A DNA stretch of 64,000 nt from an uncultured Candidatus Saccharibacteria bacterium (lineage in GTDB: Bacteria; Patescibacteriota; Saccharimonadia; Saccharimonadales; Saccharimonadaceae). Each line of letters opens with the position of its first letter. Within the stretch, counting starts at the first letter, position 1. Below the pieces are notes generated by a model that saw only the letters and a program-made list of their open reading frames with translations, was not told where the DNA came from and did no database searches. This document shows, piece after piece, positions 8,050-15,664 of the stretch. The stretch covers positions 45,674-109,673 of the forward strand of contig CARYFM010000002.1 in assembly GCA_949101405.1 (NCBI GenBank), in the 5' to 3' direction. Made by a program: the position numbers and the translations under genes.

Positions 8050-8274
8050 TCAAAAGATCGGCACCCCGCCGCGGCAAAACCAGCGGAGGGGGAGACCGTT
8101 GTAGCGATTGTTCGGGCCCCACGACGGGCGTGACTCGGTAGCATTAAACTCAAACCAGTAGGCTAAAGTATTACTAGACGGTGAAGTACGCGACGACCAC
8201 TCATAGCCAATGTTGCCAGCGTTCCTGAAAGTACCAGCAGTATTCGCCAGATTGACGTTCCCGCTGCGCACGAA
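8050..8274 (-). repeat. FISUMP-like variable cassette 3 (class 2 end)
   Basis: Minus-strand stretch FVRSGNVNLANTAGTFRNAG ... EWSSRTS ... NNRYNGLPLRW, ending in a different 3' sequence (FCRGGVPIF then stop) from class 1. The 5' box is at 8260-8274. The same 3' box type occurs only in cassette 5. Upstream the frame reads RGTDYFVRSG, which may keep a little of the original coding context. Convergent with cassette 2, 17 bp apart. Confidence 0.75.
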
Positions 8275-8392
8275 GTAATCCGTACCACGTAAACGATCTA
8301 AGTAGAAACGACAACTAATGACAAAGCACTACGGTCATAGGTAAAGAGGCTTATTCCAAATCGATATTAGCCATAACTACTATGATTGCTAT

Positions 8393-8505
8393 CCTCTTAT
8401 TACTTTCCTAACTCCAAGGCAAGCCTCTCGATCTTTCAAAGGAGACCGCTAGCGAGCGGAGGAGTGAGCTCTGGCTGCTATTGGTATCCATGGATACTTA
8501 TCCAC
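8393..8505 (-). ncRNA. Putative structured RNA upstream of cassette 3 (element A)
   Basis: Minus-strand element behind an extended -10 box (TGCTAAAAT, 8512-8520). The predicted 5' end forms a hairpin around CCATGG, followed by a CCGCT/AGCGG stem and the string AAAGATCG. Element B (36444-36557) has the same order of motifs, the same spacing from its -10 box, and the same position and orientation relative to a class 2 cassette. No Rfam family is recognised. Confidence 0.4.
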
Positions 8506-8526
8506 AACATCATTTTAGCACGATGT

Positions 8527-8532
8527 TATAAT
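8527..8532 (+). promoter_or_regulatory. -10 box of the 8539 gene; leaderless transcript
   Basis: TATAAT ends six bases before the ATG at 8539, so transcription should start at or next to the start codon. Confidence 0.65.
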
Positions 8533-8538
8533 GGATTC

Positions 8539-8913
8539 ATGAATCGCATTCAAACCGAAGCCTTTATCCATGAAAACTTTGCTGGCATTGCCCAAGATTA
8601 TCCCTGGGCAGACACCCCAGATTGTGCCGTGTTTCGTCACAGTGATAATCGTAAATGGTTCGCTCTTATTTCTAAGGCTAGCTACCATACACTTGGACTA
8701 GAAAAGGAAGGAACTGTCGATTTTATTAACCTTAAATGCGATCCCGATTTATTGGAAGAGATCTTTCACGAACCAGGAATTTTACCAGCTTATCACATGA
8801 ATAAGCGCCATTGGCTTACGATAGTTCTAGATAGCGGTTGTTTGGACGAGCGCTTGAAAAGCTTAATCGATCTCAGCTATCGTCTCACCGCTAGACATCA
8901 TCGCGCCAAATAA
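8539..8913 (+). CDS. MmcQ/YjbR family protein
   Basis: A 124-residue protein of the YjbR (cyanophage-like) fold. Family marks: ALISKASYHTLGLEKEGTVDFINLKCDP, DLLEEI, and PAYHMNKRHWLTIVLDSG, which matches the conserved P.YHMNK.HW segment. These proteins are proposed to bind DNA, but their role is not settled. The start at 8539 is chosen over further upstream possibilities because the family begins here and the -10 box lies immediately before, giving a leaderless mRNA. The gene stands alone. Confidence 0.85.
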   Translation: MNRIQTEAFIHENFAGIAQDYPWADTPDCAVFRHSDNRKWFALISKASYHTLGLEKEGTVDFINLKCDPDLLEEIFHEPGILPAYHMNKRHWLTIVLDSGCLDERLKSLIDLSYRLTARHHRAK

Positions 8914-8943
8914 TATTCAATCCGTGCTATAATAGAGGGAATT

Positions 8944-9762
8944 ATGGTAGAGAAAACTGCGAAAAAGTCCACGCCCGTGGCTAAAAGAACCACCAAATCC
9001 GCTAAAAAGTCGTCCGATCATGCTAAGGCTAAGTCGATTTCAGATTACAACGGCTACGATTATAAGAAGATTTTTTGGGAAGACGCTGATCGTAAGTATG
9101 AGGATACCGCGGATCGTATGGCAATTCGTCGGCTTTTGCCACGAGAAATGGGTGATTTTGTTGATATCGCTGGCGGGTATGGTCGTCTCGCTAACGAATA
9201 TTTGCCTCGCGCACGGTCAGCTACTTTGTTTGACTATTCCAAAACCGAGTTAGCTCAAGCCAAGGAAATTTACGGTGATCAGCTCAAAACCAAAGATGGT
9301 GATATCTATTCACTGCCTTTCAAGGATAATTCTTTTGATGCTCTTATGATGGTACGTGCCACACATCATTTTAAGGATATGCAGAAAGTATCTAATGAAC
9401 TTTATCGTATTCTCAAACCTGGCGGAGTAGCAGTGATAGAGGTTGCCAACAAACGCACCCTCCCTCGCATTTTCCGCTATTGGACCGGCAAAACCAATCA
9501 AAATCCATTTAGCCTTGAGCCAGTTCATCTGAAAGAAATCGACGCTGACGGCTTTTATAACTACCATCCCAAATACATCGAAGAGATTTTTAAAAATTCT
9601 GGTTTTCAGATTAGCGAAGTGCTTTCAGTTTCCAACTTCCGGAGCACGCGCCTCAAGGCTATTTTTGGCAATAAGTTCTTGATTAATCTAGAATCAGGTG
9701 CCCAAAAACTTCTCGCCCCCGTACGTTTTGCCCCTTCAATCTACTATAAATTAGTAAAATAG
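8944..9762 (+). CDS. Class I SAM-dependent methyltransferase
   Basis: 272 residues. The first ~40 are Lys/Thr/Ser-rich and basic, possibly a nucleic-acid-binding tail. The methyltransferase core follows: motif I FVDIAGGYGRLANEY (about 77-91), acidic motif II LFDYSK, motif post-I GDIYSLPFKDNSFDALMMVRATHHF, and a Methyltransf_11-type LKPGGVAVIEV strand. The substrate cannot be told. Motif I reads D.AGGYG instead of the usual D.G.G.G. TATAAT lies about ten bases before the ATG, so the mRNA is probably leaderless. Confidence 0.85.
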   Translation: MVEKTAKKSTPVAKRTTKSAKKSSDHAKAKSISDYNGYDYKKIFWEDADRKYEDTADRMAIRRLLPREMGDFVDIAGGYGRLANEYLPRARSATLFDYSKTELAQAKEIYGDQLKTKDGDIYSLPFKDNSFDALMMVRATHHFKDMQKVSNELYRILKPGGVAVIEVANKRTLPRIFRYWTGKTNQNPFSLEPVHLKEIDADGFYNYHPKYIEEIFKNSGFQISEVLSVSNFRSTRLKAIFGNKFLINLESGAQKLLAPVRFAPSIYYKLVK

Positions 9763-9773
9763 TATTGGCGTTT

Positions 9774-10214
9774 TTACAGCAAATATGTTTTTAATTTTAC
9801 AATAAACTCACCCACATCAATTCTTTTGCGCAATTCATCTTCGAATTCTAGCCCTGCAATTTGTAGCGGGCGAATGTCTTTTACGCGTTTGCCCATGCTA
9901 AAAAATCTCACTTTCTTACCCTGCTTCATTGCGAGCATAATTTCGTGGTAACAACCATCCGCAATCGGTCCAAACTGCCATAATTCGTCTGCATGCAAAA
10001 TCAAATTGTTATTAGCGCGCACAATCAGATCACGCTTTACCTGGTCGCCCAAGAAATAATTCCAATTCATGAAAGGGTTTAACGGCAAATAGCCTTCCTT
10101 CAAGGCAAAAGCCGAAATTAGTTCTTTCGCATAAAAATGGTATTTTGAGAATGCTGTGTATGTAGCCGGAATTTTCTTCTGCAAGTCGCTCATCATGTTT
10201 TTCGATTTACTCAA
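9774..10214 (-). CDS. Nucleoside deoxyribosyltransferase-like small protein
   Basis: 146 residues (140 if it starts at the ATG at 10196). Segments such as FYAKELISAFALKEGYLPLNPFMNWNYFLGDQVKRDLIVRANN, LHADELWQFGPIADGCYHEIMLAMKQGKKV and RFFSMG resemble the nucleoside 2-deoxyribosyltransferase / DUF4406-like fold, but the function is unknown. The first possible codon (TTG, 10214) begins eight bases after the end of tRNA-Arg on the same strand. No Shine-Dalgarno site is seen, so tRNA 3' processing would release an almost leaderless mRNA. Confidence 0.65.
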   Translation of the reverse strand: MSKSKNMMSDLQKKIPATYTAFSKYHFYAKELISAFALKEGYLPLNPFMNWNYFLGDQVKRDLIVRANNNLILHADELWQFGPIADGCYHEIMLAMKQGKKVRFFSMGKRVKDIRPLQIAGLEFEDELRKRIDVGEFIVKLKTYLL

Positions 10215-10222
10215 GATATCAG

Positions 10223-10297
10223 TGGCGGCCTCAGCTGGAATCGAACCAGCATTGTAGACTTAGAGGGTCTATGTCCTATCCGTTGAACGATGAGGCC
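10223..10297 (-). tRNA. tRNA-Arg (anticodon TCT)
   Basis: Read on minus: acceptor GGCCTCA / TGAGGCC, anticodon loop CCTCTAA, T-arm GGTTCGATTCC, discriminator G and encoded CCA. Confidence 0.95.
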
Positions 10298-10399
10298 ATG
10301 ACTTCATTTTAGCACAATATCGTGCTTTACTTAGTAACATGTGAGTAATAAAATAAAAATAGCCTTGCGGCTTTAATAAATTTATGCTCTAATATGTCC

Positions 10400-10474
10400 T
10401 GGTGACCTCTGCGGGAATCGAACCCGCGTTGCCGGGATGAAAACCCGGTGTACTAACCGTTATACTAAGAGGCC
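10400..10474 (-). tRNA. tRNA-Glu (anticodon TTC)
   Basis: Read on minus: acceptor GGCCTCT / AGAGGTC, anticodon loop TTTTCAT, T-arm GGTTCGATTCC, encoded CCA. Confidence 0.95.
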
Positions 10475-10513
10475 ACGACTCTATTTTAACAAAAGTCAGA
10501 GATTTAGTCAACT

Positions 10514-10984
10514 TTATTGCTTAGGAAAATCACCTTCTTCGCATTGCCAAATGTATTCCACTGTATAATCCCGTTGCCCATAAGGCTCCTGTGGAAAGAA
10601 CTTTACGCCCGTAGCATTAGTATTACATCCTAATTTATCAAATACTTTTGCTAAATCGGCATACTCATCGTCATTATAATGCAATAATTGACGTAAATAT
10701 GTTGTTGGCACACCAACCTCATAATATACTTTTAGCATCGTCTCAGGATTGTTTTCAAGATTACCCAAGAGTCTTGGGTATAGATACTCCACATAGTAGG
10801 CATTCGCCAATTTTTCTAGTTCGATTTCCGCTTTTTCTTGGGGGCTCTTGCGCATTCCAGTACAAAGCGCCAGCGCTATGAGTAAACTAGAGCAAATTAC
10901 AATCCCAATTAAAGTCCACTCTGGCCAGCCCAAAACATACTTGGGTCTAGACTTTTTATCATTTTTATCTGCATGCTTGCCCAT
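10514..10984 (-). CDS. Small membrane-anchored protein of unknown function
   Basis: 156 residues: a basic cytosolic start (MGKHADKNDKKSRPK), one membrane helix (about 20-44), then an exported domain with EIELEKLANAYYVEYLYPRLL and two Cys (CNTN near 119, WQCEEG near 147) that could pair. Similar single-helix proteins are common in reduced epibiont genomes. No family was recognised. A TAAAAT-like -10 box lies just before the ATG, so the mRNA is probably leaderless. Confidence 0.65.
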   Translation of the reverse strand: MGKHADKNDKKSRPKYVLGWPEWTLIGIVICSSLLIALALCTGMRKSPQEKAEIELEKLANAYYVEYLYPRLLGNLENNPETMLKVYYEVGVPTTYLRQLLHYNDDEYADLAKVFDKLGCNTNATGVKFFPQEPYGQRDYTVEYIWQCEEGDFPKQ

Positions 10985-11088
10985 AGAATAATTTTATCAT
11001 AAGAATTATAAAAAACATAACAAAATGGGTTTAGATCAGCAAATCCGCGACTAGAATGTTATCTGTTTCTATGGTAAAATATAGGCAT

Positions 11089-12519
11089 ATGAGTAAACTA
11101 TTTAAACGTACAAAAATCCTCGCTACGATTGGCCCAGCCGTCGATAGCGCCGAAAAAATTGAAGAAATCATCATGGCCGGAGTCAACGGTTGCCGTCTCA
11201 ACTTCTCCCATGGTACTTACGAAAAAATGGACGAATTTATCGGTTGGATTCGTCAAGCTGCCGAGAAGAAAGGTCGCGCTATTACCATTTTGCAAGACCT
11301 GCAAGGACCAAAAATCCGTTTAGGGCAGATTCAGAACAACCACTACGACATTAAAGAGGGTGATGAAATCATTCTAGATTATGCCGTCAAGGAGCATGAC
11401 GGTAGTCTCACTTTTCCAATCCAATACAACTTGGCTGAAAAAGTCAAAGTAGATGAGCCCATCTATATTTTTGATGGTAAAGTACGTACTCACGTTACAG
11501 AGATTATGTCTAATACGGCTATCAAAGTGGTTGCCGAGAACGACGGCTTTGTTATGAGCAACAAGGGTCTCAATCTTCCTGATACCGATTTCGGTGGTGA
11601 TATTCTTACCCCTAAGGATCTGGCAGATATCGAATGGGGAATTAGCCGCGATTTTGACTATGTAGCGCTTTCATTTGTGCAGTGCGCTGAAGATATTGAA
11701 CAGCTCCGTGCTTTGTTACGTTCTAAGGGATCTAACGCCAAAATCATTGCTAAAATCGAGACCAAAAAGGCTGTCGAAGACGACTCGCACCTTGAAAAAA
11801 TAGTTGAAGCCAGCGACGCTATTATGGTGGCTCGTGGTGATATGGCTTACGAAGCTGGTGCGGAAATCGTGCCTATTGTGCAACGCAAACTAGTAAATTT
11901 CTGTCGCAAACATGCCAAGATTTGCATTGTGGCTACGCAAACTATGGGTTCAATGGTGGATAGCCCTATTCCAACCCGCGCCGAAGTGAGCGATGTAGCA
12001 AATGCTGTTATCCAAGGTGCAGATGTAGTAATGCTTTCCGACGAGACTACCAACGGTAAATACCCACTAGAAACCGTTAAAGAGCTCAAAAAGATTATTC
12101 TCTACACACAAAACCATGCCGATGTTGCTCCTATTCCAGAGGATCCACGTGGCGACAATCCTAACTATGATGCGCTTTCCGAAGCCGCAGCCAGTTTGGC
12201 TGAGCGCCTTGAAGCCGATGCCATTATTTGTCAGACTGCCTCTGGTGCTACGGCACGCGCCATGGCTTCACAGCGACCTAATTTGCCAATTATTACTGTC
12301 ACTGGTGACCAGCGCGTTGCCAACCAACTAGCCTTAACTTATGCTAACTCCGCTTTTGTGCGTCCATATTCTACCAATTGCGGCATTGATCTGGCTCGTG
12401 AACTCAAGGCTTCTGGTTATTTGCAAATGCCAGCGGGGCACGACCATCTACGCGTGGTCGTAGTTTCCGGCGACCGTGATGTCGCCGGTACCGACACTAT
12501 CAAATTACGTGAAATCTAG
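11089..12519 (+). CDS. pyk: Pyruvate kinase
   Basis: Transfers phosphate from phosphoenolpyruvate to ADP, the last ATP-yielding step of glycolysis. 476 residues, normal length. Family segments are all present: TKILATIGPA at the start, RLNFSHG (36-42), LQDLQGPKIR (about 69-77), IAKIETKKAV with the catalytic Lys, IMVARGDMAYE, and IVATQTMGSMVDSPIPTRAEVSDVANAV, then a C-terminal allosteric-type domain. ATG 11089 is chosen because it starts the conserved MSKLFKRTKI and follows a TAAAAT box by seven bases (leaderless). It is followed 17 bp later by pgk, so lower glycolysis is clustered here. Confidence 0.97.
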   Translation: MSKLFKRTKILATIGPAVDSAEKIEEIIMAGVNGCRLNFSHGTYEKMDEFIGWIRQAAEKKGRAITILQDLQGPKIRLGQIQNNHYDIKEGDEIILDYAVKEHDGSLTFPIQYNLAEKVKVDEPIYIFDGKVRTHVTEIMSNTAIKVVAENDGFVMSNKGLNLPDTDFGGDILTPKDLADIEWGISRDFDYVALSFVQCAEDIEQLRALLRSKGSNAKIIAKIETKKAVEDDSHLEKIVEASDAIMVARGDMAYEAGAEIVPIVQRKLVNFCRKHAKICIVATQTMGSMVDSPIPTRAEVSDVANAVIQGADVVMLSDETTNGKYPLETVKELKKIILYTQNHADVAPIPEDPRGDNPNYDALSEAAASLAERLEADAIICQTASGATARAMASQRPNLPIITVTGDQRVANQLALTYANSAFVRPYSTNCGIDLARELKASGYLQMPAGHDHLRVVVVSGDRDVAGTDTIKLREI

Positions 12520-12536
12520 CATTTTTAAGGAGGTAA

Positions 12537-13670
12537 ATGTTTTCCAAGAAAACAGTTCGCGACATTGATGTCGAGGACAAAATTGTTCTGGTGCGCACAG
12601 ATTATAATGTGCCGCTGGTTCCAGTTGAAGCGGGTGAGTTGGAAAATGAACCCATAATTATCAATCCAACTAGCGAATCTAAACAACAAATCGCCAGTGA
12701 CCTGCGCATTCATGCCAGTTTGCCCACTATCAAGTATCTACTCGAGCATAAAGCAGCCAAAATTATCCTGATGTCGCACCTCGGTCGCCCTAACGGTCAG
12801 CGTGATAAGTCACTCTCGTTATATGTCGCAGCCGAAAAACTCGCCGAATTATTACCAGGGGTCACAGTTAACTTCGTCGATGACGTTTCTGGCCCTGAGG
12901 TGGAAATGGCGATTGAAGATCTGCCTGATGGCGGTATCCTCTTGCTCGAAAACCTCCGCTTTTCACCTGAAGAAGAAGCAAACTCCGAGGAATTTGCTCG
13001 CGAGATTGTCGACTCTACTCATGCTGAGCTGTTTGTGCAAGATGGCTTTGCAGTGGTGCACCGCGCCCATACTTCTACTGAGGCTATTACGCATATTTTG
13101 CCATCTGTTGCCGGATTGCTCTTAGAGAAAGAGGTCAAAACCCTAACAGAAATAACCAAAAATCCTGCGCACCCTTTTATAGTGTTGATTGGTGGTGCCA
13201 AAGTCGCCGACAAACAACCGCTGATCGACAAATTTTCTTCAGTCGCCGATACGATTTATGTTGGTGGTAAAATTGCTGCCGACGGCTATAAATCCAACAA
13301 CCCCAAAATTATCGTAGCCGAAGACTTTGACGAGGACAGTACTGGCGTCAAACTTGATATTGGACCGGTCAGTACTACGAAATTAGTTGAATTGTTGCAA
13401 AATGCCAAAACAGTACTCTGGAATGGGGTCTTAGGCAAAGTCGAAGATGCTGCTTATGCCACTGCCTCCACTATCGTCGCTAAGGTTATAGGCGAAAATC
13501 CTAATATTACATCTGTAATTTGTGGTGGCGATACCTCTGGATTCGTAGAAAATCTTTGCGCAGACGATCCAGAGCTCAAATTTTCACTCGTTTCTACTGG
13601 TGGTGGTGCTGCACTTGAATTATTATCCGGGCAAGCCTTACCAGGGGTAGACGGATTAGAAGATTTGTAA
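12537..13670 (+). CDS. pgk: Phosphoglycerate kinase
   Basis: Converts 1,3-bisphosphoglycerate and ADP to 3-phosphoglycerate and ATP. 377 residues, slightly short. Seen: RTDYNVPL (substrate Asp/Asn), MSHLGRPNG, LLENLRF, GGAKVADK, VLWNGVLGKVED, ICGGDTSGF and STGGGAALELL. An N-terminal insertion around residues 27-48 and a shortened centre differ from the usual enzyme, but active-site motifs are kept. AAGGAGGT just upstream provides a strong ribosome site. Downstream of pyk, probably one transcript. Confidence 0.96.
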   Translation: MFSKKTVRDIDVEDKIVLVRTDYNVPLVPVEAGELENEPIIINPTSESKQQIASDLRIHASLPTIKYLLEHKAAKIILMSHLGRPNGQRDKSLSLYVAAEKLAELLPGVTVNFVDDVSGPEVEMAIEDLPDGGILLLENLRFSPEEEANSEEFAREIVDSTHAELFVQDGFAVVHRAHTSTEAITHILPSVAGLLLEKEVKTLTEITKNPAHPFIVLIGGAKVADKQPLIDKFSSVADTIYVGGKIAADGYKSNNPKIIVAEDFDEDSTGVKLDIGPVSTTKLVELLQNAKTVLWNGVLGKVEDAAYATASTIVAKVIGENPNITSVICGGDTSGFVENLCADDPELKFSLVSTGGGAALELLSGQALPGVDGLEDL

Positions 13671-13717
13671 TATAATAGATAGTAAATACAGAGAATAGAA
13701 AAAGGAGTCTAATTTAT

Positions 13718-14374
13718 ATGTCTAACCAACTTACTTTGGAAGGCCGCACTGCTCAGGGTAAAAAGCTCAAAGCTTTGCGTGCTGCAGGTCAAATTCCATC
13801 TGTCGTCTATGGTGGCGATGAGCCAGTTTTGGGCGCTTCCGCTTATAATGCTACAGAGAAAGTCCTGCTTGAGGCCGGTTATCACTCACCAGTTGAGCTT
13901 TTGATTGCTGGCGAGCCACAGCTCGCCATTGTTAAGAATGTTGCAGTTGATCCAGTTAGTCGCCGCATCATGAATGTTGAATTTCAAGCAATTTCTGCCG
14001 ATGAAATCGTTGAAGCTACTACTCCAATTCGTGTAGTTAATTTTGACGCTTCAGATGCCGCCAAGTTACACTATGTAATTATGCCGGTTTTGGAAGAGAT
14101 CGAAGTCAAAGCTAAGCCTTCTGACTTACCCGAAGAATTGACCGTTGACGGCTCCAAACTTGCTGGCACCGATGATAAACTCACCATTGCCGACTTAGTC
14201 TTGCCGCAAGGTGTTGAATTAGCAGACAAAGAACTTGAAGTTACCACTGTAATTGCTAATGTTTACGACCCAGTAGCTGAAGCTGCCGCTCGTGACGCCG
14301 AAGATGAAAAGGCTGCTGAGAGTTCCGCTGAGGCTCCAGCCGCCGAAACTGCCCCAGCCGAAAAAGCCGAGTAG
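13718..14374 (+). CDS. rplY: 50S ribosomal protein bL25 (CTC/TL5 form)
   Basis: Binds 5S rRNA in the large subunit. 218 residues: the L25 domain at the N-terminus (GRTAQGKKLKALRAAGQIPSVVYGG), a beta-barrel TL5 domain (about 95-185: LPEELTVDGSKL, ADLVLPQGVEL), and an Ala/Glu-rich low-complexity tail typical of the CTC form. GGAG precedes the ATG. Confidence 0.95.
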   Translation: MSNQLTLEGRTAQGKKLKALRAAGQIPSVVYGGDEPVLGASAYNATEKVLLEAGYHSPVELLIAGEPQLAIVKNVAVDPVSRRIMNVEFQAISADEIVEATTPIRVVNFDASDAAKLHYVIMPVLEEIEVKAKPSDLPEELTVDGSKLAGTDDKLTIADLVLPQGVELADKELEVTTVIANVYDPVAEAAARDAEDEKAAESSAEAPAAETAPAEKAE

Positions 14375-14400
14375 TCAATCTTAGGTTCGGACAAGAAAAT

Positions 14401-14430
14401 AAGGCACCGTGCATCGCACGGTGCCTTTGT
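14401..14430 (+). terminator. Terminator after rplY
   Basis: 12-bp perfect stem AAGGCACCGTGC (14401-14412) / GCACGGTGCCTT (14416-14427), loop ATC, then T-rich. Confidence 0.9.
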
Positions 14431-14464
14431 CTAGACAAAGTTCTAATAGATATGGTTTTGGGAC

Positions 14465-14764
14465 TTAGTTCCCCAAAGTTGATAAAAGGCAAGCCAGTCC
14501 AGATGGGGAATAAGGGTACAGGTGTTCTTCTTTGTCCCGCTTGAGAACTATGTAGAATTCCCGCATTTCCATTAAATAGTCCTGCGCTTTAGCAAAATCC
14601 ATCCACTCATCAAAGCAGTCACACCACCGGGTTTTCCAGTTAAAAGCAGTAACTTTTAAGTCTGCCTCTACTGCATGATAGCCCTCAATACTAAAAGTAA
14701 ACGCATTGGAAGTAATATCTCCGGTATCCGATACGTATCTCAGCGTAACTGAATTATCGTTCAC
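14465..14764 (-). CDS. Hypothetical protein, second half of a possibly frameshifted gene
   Basis: 99 residues from GTG 14764, unknown family, rich in aromatic and acidic residues (WKTRWCDCFDEWMDF). Its start overlaps the stop of a 31-codon frame (14761-14856) in a GTGA arrangement. The frame is also open upstream without a start, reading VKQASAVCKRISYVN, which would continue naturally from the upstream frame after a one-base shift. So this is either a translationally coupled pair or one gene of about 130 residues with a frameshift near 14800. Confidence 0.5.
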   Translation of the reverse strand: MNDNSVTLRYVSDTGDITSNAFTFSIEGYHAVEADLKVTAFNWKTRWCDCFDEWMDFAKAQDYLMEMREFYIVLKRDKEEHLYPYSPSGLACLLSTLGN

Positions 14765-14856
14765 GTAGCTGATCCGTTTACAAACTGCGCTAGCCTGTTT
14801 AACTCGTCAAACAACTTTTTCAATTGCTTGTCTCCGTTTCTAAAACCAATTTCCAT
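14761..14856 (-). CDS. Short frame with strong ribosome site (31 aa), first half of a possibly frameshifted gene
   Basis: Starts MEIGFRNGDKQLKKLFDELN after AGGAGGG, with a consensus-type promoter upstream (14927-14955). It stops at TGA where the next frame begins. The excellent promoter and ribosome site show the locus is expressed. The short product is more likely the N-terminal part of 14465-14764 than a stand-alone peptide. Confidence 0.5.
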   Translation of the reverse strand: MEIGFRNGDKQLKKLFDELNRLAQFVNGSAT

Positions 14857-14926
14857 TGTTTTCCCTCCTAAAAAACTATTCTCTCAAGATGCTTGGCGAG
14901 GTGCCAAAAATGAACCCTCATATCTA

Positions 14927-14955
14927 ATTATAGCACACATACTTAATAATGTCAA
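14927..14955 (-). promoter_or_regulatory. 29-bp family promoter for 14856-14465
   Basis: On minus: TTGACA (14950-14955), 17 bp, TGTGCTATAAT with the -10 hexamer at 14927-14932. An extended -10 is present. Confidence 0.8.
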
Positions 14956-15115
14956 TAGAGAATTATCGAATTTTGTGGTATCATAGTAAAAACAATCGTT
15001 CTATTGACAAAATACAAAATCTGTTATAAGCTTAAATTAAGAATTAGGTTTTGACTATTAGTACATAAAAAATTTGCTGGTTTAGAGTGCATGAATTCAT
15101 ATGGAGGGATGTAAA

Positions 15116-15598
15116 ATGAAGAAAAAAGGAAGATTTTTGTCGCTATTCATATTTTTAGCTCTGACATTCCCGGGAATGTCAGTTTGTGCCGCCGAGCAAC
15201 AAACTGACAGTGCGGATTCAGAAGAAACAACCATTAGTAAAGAAGTAATAGATTATTTCAACTCAAACGAAATCTATTACTACAATCCCAACAGCGAAGC
15301 TAAAATAAAAGATAACAATGAGCTGATTATTGAAATGGCAAAAGAGATTCTTACCCAAAAGCAGGAGATTGCTGACATGCAAATCTTAGTGCAGGTAGAA
15401 AAAGCCCAAGTACTTGCTATGCAGGAGCGGGTTACTAATATGGGGATAGCACTCTTTATTCTCGCCACAATGCTTGCCACTATCGTCGCCTATAATATCC
15501 GTCTGTGGCTCACACGCCACGACCATAAGATGGAAGATAATAGGGCAGACGGGTCAGTCTCAACTAAGATAAAAGTCATTGATTTTCGTCAGCACTAA
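15116..15598 (+). CDS. Exported coiled-coil membrane protein
   Basis: 160 residues. ATG 15116 is chosen because GGAGGG at 15104-15109 is correctly spaced and the signal peptide then begins MKKKGRF, ending near VCAAE. The middle (about 60-105) is a heptad-like coiled coil (EIADMQILVQVEKAQVLAMQERV). It is followed by one membrane helix (about 108-128) and a basic/acidic tail. No known family. Similar secreted single-helix coiled-coil proteins may act in envelope scaffolding; this is inference. The leader has a degenerate TTGACA (15004-15009). Confidence 0.65.
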   Translation: MKKKGRFLSLFIFLALTFPGMSVCAAEQQTDSADSEETTISKEVIDYFNSNEIYYYNPNSEAKIKDNNELIIEMAKEILTQKQEIADMQILVQVEKAQVLAMQERVTNMGIALFILATMLATIVAYNIRLWLTRHDHKMEDNRADGSVSTKIKVIDFRQH

Positions 15599-15616
15599 CC
15601 AGTAAATTTTATACAC

Positions 15617-15647
15617 AAAGAGCAGCACCAGCCCGGAGCTGCTCTTT
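15617..15647. terminator. Bidirectional terminator
   Basis: 10-bp stem AAAGAGCAGC (15617-15626) / GCTGCTCTTT (15638-15647) between convergent genes. It can serve both strands. Confidence 0.8.
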
Positions 15648-15664
15648 AAACCGCTCGTCAATTC

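Noticed and set aside
7496..8274. CRISPR-like repeats from the recurring cassette ends
   Set aside because: Repeats are far apart, occur in both orientations and bracket coding stretches; no spacer-sized units and no cas genes.
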